Source of the DNA: Chloroflexota bacterium
GTDB lineage: Bacteria > Chloroflexota > Limnocylindria > Limnocylindrales > CSP1-4
Assembly (NCBI GenBank): GCA_021802185.1
Contig: JAKAAV010000120.1
Location: 1 to 7,077, forward strand
Reading direction: 5' to 3'
Length of the DNA: 7,077 bases
Below, piece by piece: positions 5,616-7,077 of the stretch. Each line of letters starts with the position of its first letter. The first letter of the stretch is position 1. The notes under the pieces were generated by a model. The model saw nothing but the letters and a program-made list of their open reading frames with translations, made no database searches and had not been told where the DNA came from. Both the position numbers and the translations under genes were made by a program.

Positions 5616-7052
5616 GTGACCGACCACCCCACTGCCACCACGCCCGGCCCCGAAGCCGGCGCCGCCGACCCCGGCCCCTCGGTCGCCCAGCTCGACACGA
5701 TCGTCTCGCTGTCGAAGCGGCGCGGGTTCGTGTTCCCGAGCTCCGAGATCTACGGCGGCATCAACGCCGTGTGGGACTACGGGCCCCTCGGCGTCGAGCT
5801 CAAGAACAACGTGAAGCGCGCGTGGTGGCGCGCGATGGTGCAGGACCGCGACGACATCGTCGGCCTGGACGCGGGCATCCTGATGGCGCCCCAGGTGTGG
5901 GTGACATCGGGCCACGTCGCGAGCTTCTCCGACCCGCTCGTGGAGTGCGGGACGTGCCACCGCCGGTACCGGCTGGACGAGCTGCCGGGTGCGGAGAACC
6001 TGACGCAGACCGAGCTGCGCGATCCCACGATCGTCGAGCGTCTGAACCTGCGCTGCCCGATCGACCAGGGAAGGCTGTCGGCGCCGCGCCGGTTCAACCT
6101 CATGTTCAAGACGCACATGGGGCCGGTGGAGGAGGACGCCAACGAGGTGTACCTGCGCCCGGAGACCGCGCAGGGCATCTACGTCAACTTCAGGAACGTC
6201 CGCGAGTCGAGCCGCAAGAAGGTTCCGTTCGGGATCGCGCAGATCGGCAAGGCCTTCCGGAACGAGATCAGCCCGGGGAACTTCGTCTTCCGGATGCGCG
6301 AGTTCGAGCAGATGGAGATGCAGTACTTCGTGAAGCCCGAAGACGCGGCCGCGCACTTCGAGGCGTGGATGCCGCGCCGGCGCGCGTGGTACGAGCGATA
6401 CGGGGTCGACCCGGAGCGGCTCCGCTTCCGTGAGCACCGGCCCGACGAGCTCGCGCACTACGCGAAGAAGGCCGTCGACGTCGAGTACCGGTTCCCTTTC
6501 GGCTGGAAGGAGCTCGAGGGCATCCACAACCGTGGCGACTGGGACCTCGGCCGGCACCAGGAGGCGACCGGCGAGAACCTCGAGTACTTCGACCAGGCGA
6601 CCGGCGAGCACTTCGTGCCGTGGATCGTCGAGACGTCGGCGGGCGCCGATCGCGCCGCGTTCACGTTCCTCATCGACGCGTACCGGGAAGAGGAGGTGCG
6701 CGGCGAGACGCGCGTCGTGCTCGGCTTTCACCCCGACCTCGCGCCGTACAAGGTCGCGGTGCTGCCGCTGCTCAAGAAGCGGCCCGAGATCGTCGAGCTG
6801 TGCCACCGGATCCGCGACGATCTCAAGCGCGACGTCATGGCGGTCTACGACGACACGGCCTCGATCGGGAAGCTGTACCGCCGGCAGGATGAGATCGGGA
6901 CGCCCTACTGCGTCACGGTCGACGTGGATTCGCTCGAGGACCGCGCGGTGACCGTGCGCGATCGCGACTCGATGGAGCAGGTGCGGGTGCCGGTCGAGGG
7001 CATCCGGCGCTACATCCTCGACCGGCTCGAGGAGGCGCGCTCGGCCGGCTGA
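5616..7052 (+). CDS. glyS: Glycine--tRNA ligase, dimeric (alpha2) class II type
   Basis: Charges tRNA-Gly with glycine in the cytoplasm. The 478-aa single chain is the alpha2 form shared with archaea, eukaryotes and many bacteria, not the alpha2beta2 GlyQ/GlyS form. After a Pro/Ala/Thr-rich N-terminus (1-24), SLSKRRGFVFPSSEIYGG (31-48) and DYGPLGVELKNNVKRAWW (54-71, motif 1) begin the catalytic core. FNLMFKTHMGPV lies at 160-171 and RPETAQGIYVNF at 181-192. Motif 2 is FRNEISPGNFVFRMREFEQMEMQYF at 214-238 and motif 3 is SAGADRAAFTFLIDAY at 341-356. The C-terminal anticodon-binding domain (about 365-470) includes HPDLAPYKVAVLPL and YRRQDEIGTPYCVTVD. The insert that usually carries two Cys pairs has CGTC (111-114) but only CPID at 147-150, so the fourth Cys is replaced by Asp. 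The start is GTG at 5616, chosen for its AGGAG; an in-frame ATG at 5577 would add 13 residues. No T-box-like leader is seen. The sequence ends normally 25 nt before the window edge. Confidence 0.97.
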   Translation: MTDHPTATTPGPEAGAADPGPSVAQLDTIVSLSKRRGFVFPSSEIYGGINAVWDYGPLGVELKNNVKRAWWRAMVQDRDDIVGLDAGILMAPQVWVTSGHVASFSDPLVECGTCHRRYRLDELPGAENLTQTELRDPTIVERLNLRCPIDQGRLSAPRRFNLMFKTHMGPVEEDANEVYLRPETAQGIYVNFRNVRESSRKKVPFGIAQIGKAFRNEISPGNFVFRMREFEQMEMQYFVKPEDAAAHFEAWMPRRRAWYERYGVDPERLRFREHRPDELAHYAKKAVDVEYRFPFGWKELEGIHNRGDWDLGRHQEATGENLEYFDQATGEHFVPWIVETSAGADRAAFTFLIDAYREEEVRGETRVVLGFHPDLAPYKVAVLPLLKKRPEIVELCHRIRDDLKRDVMAVYDDTASIGKLYRRQDEIGTPYCVTVDVDSLEDRAVTVRDRDSMEQVRVPVEGIRRYILDRLEEARSAG

Positions 7053-7077
7053 CAGCGCGCATGGGCGGCTCGTTCTG

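Noticed and set aside
6562..6608. 14-bp direct repeat AGGCGACCGGCGAG in glyS (6562-6575 and 6595-6608)
   Set aside because: It encodes two ATGE tetrapeptides in frame within an otherwise normal GlyRS. With biased codon use such short repeats arise by chance.
5559..6806. Reverse-strand open frame of 415 codons opposite glyS
   Set aside because: It lies fully opposite the confidently identified glycyl-tRNA synthetase, and its composition (Leu/Arg/Glu/Val low-complexity) has no recognisable motif.
7061..7077. ATG at 7061, 8 nt after the glyS stop, as the start of a further gene
   Set aside because: Only 17 nt remain, with no Shine-Dalgarno or leaderless-type hexamer before it. It may be real, but the sequence here cannot support it.
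1..7077. A defence, mobile or otherwise undescribed multi-gene system
   Set aside because: All six genes belong to known cellular families, base composition and codon style are uniform, and there are no transposase, integrase, repeat-array or toxin-antitoxin-like small genes.

Overview
The window is a high-GC (by eye about 70% G+C) bacterial chromosomal segment made of housekeeping genes, with almost no non-coding space. All six genes show strong G/C preference at third codon positions. I see no insertion sequence, CRISPR array, tRNA, rRNA or phage feature. The gene families (dimeric class II glycyl-tRNA synthetase, RecO, a CNNM/CorC-type transporter, an actinobacterial/Chloroflexota-flavoured polyprenyl synthetase) and the apparent leaderless starts suggest a high-GC Terrabacteria lineage. 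Chloroflexota (Limnocylindria-like) or an actinobacterium are my best guesses. This placement is an inference from gene style, not a database match.

Layout. Positions 1-79 hold a good sigma70-like promoter (perfect TTGACA, 17-bp spacer, GAGAAT). A two-gene forward operon follows: glmU (80-1600), then a CNNM/CorC-family membrane protein (1597-2922) whose ATG overlaps the glmU stop as ATGA. A short convergent gap (2923-3005) contains a strong hairpin. Two reverse-strand genes follow: a short Rossmann-fold NAD(P)-binding protein (3006-3560) and, upstream of it, a polyprenyl diphosphate synthase (3664-4698, GTG start). A 32-bp divergent gap separates that gene from forward-strand recO (4731-5495). 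A 120-bp gap precedes glyS (5616-7052, GTG start), which nearly reaches the end of the window.

How the genes relate. GlmU makes UDP-GlcNAc for peptidoglycan and other envelope glycans. The CorC-like protein is a predicted divalent-cation transporter or regulator in the membrane. The prenyl synthase probably makes a short-chain isoprenoid diphosphate. RecO (recombinational repair) next to a glycyl-tRNA synthetase is a common bacterial neighbourhood. These functions do not form one pathway, and I do not see an undescribed system here.

The most interesting signals are regulatory. Three consecutive genes (the Rossmann protein, the prenyl synthase and recO) each have a TANNNT hexamer 6-7 nt before the start codon and no useful Shine-Dalgarno sequence, which is the signature of leaderless transcripts. 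Two of these hexamers sit back to back in the 32-bp divergent gap. Several proteins also have non-canonical residues at metal or catalytic sites, recorded below.
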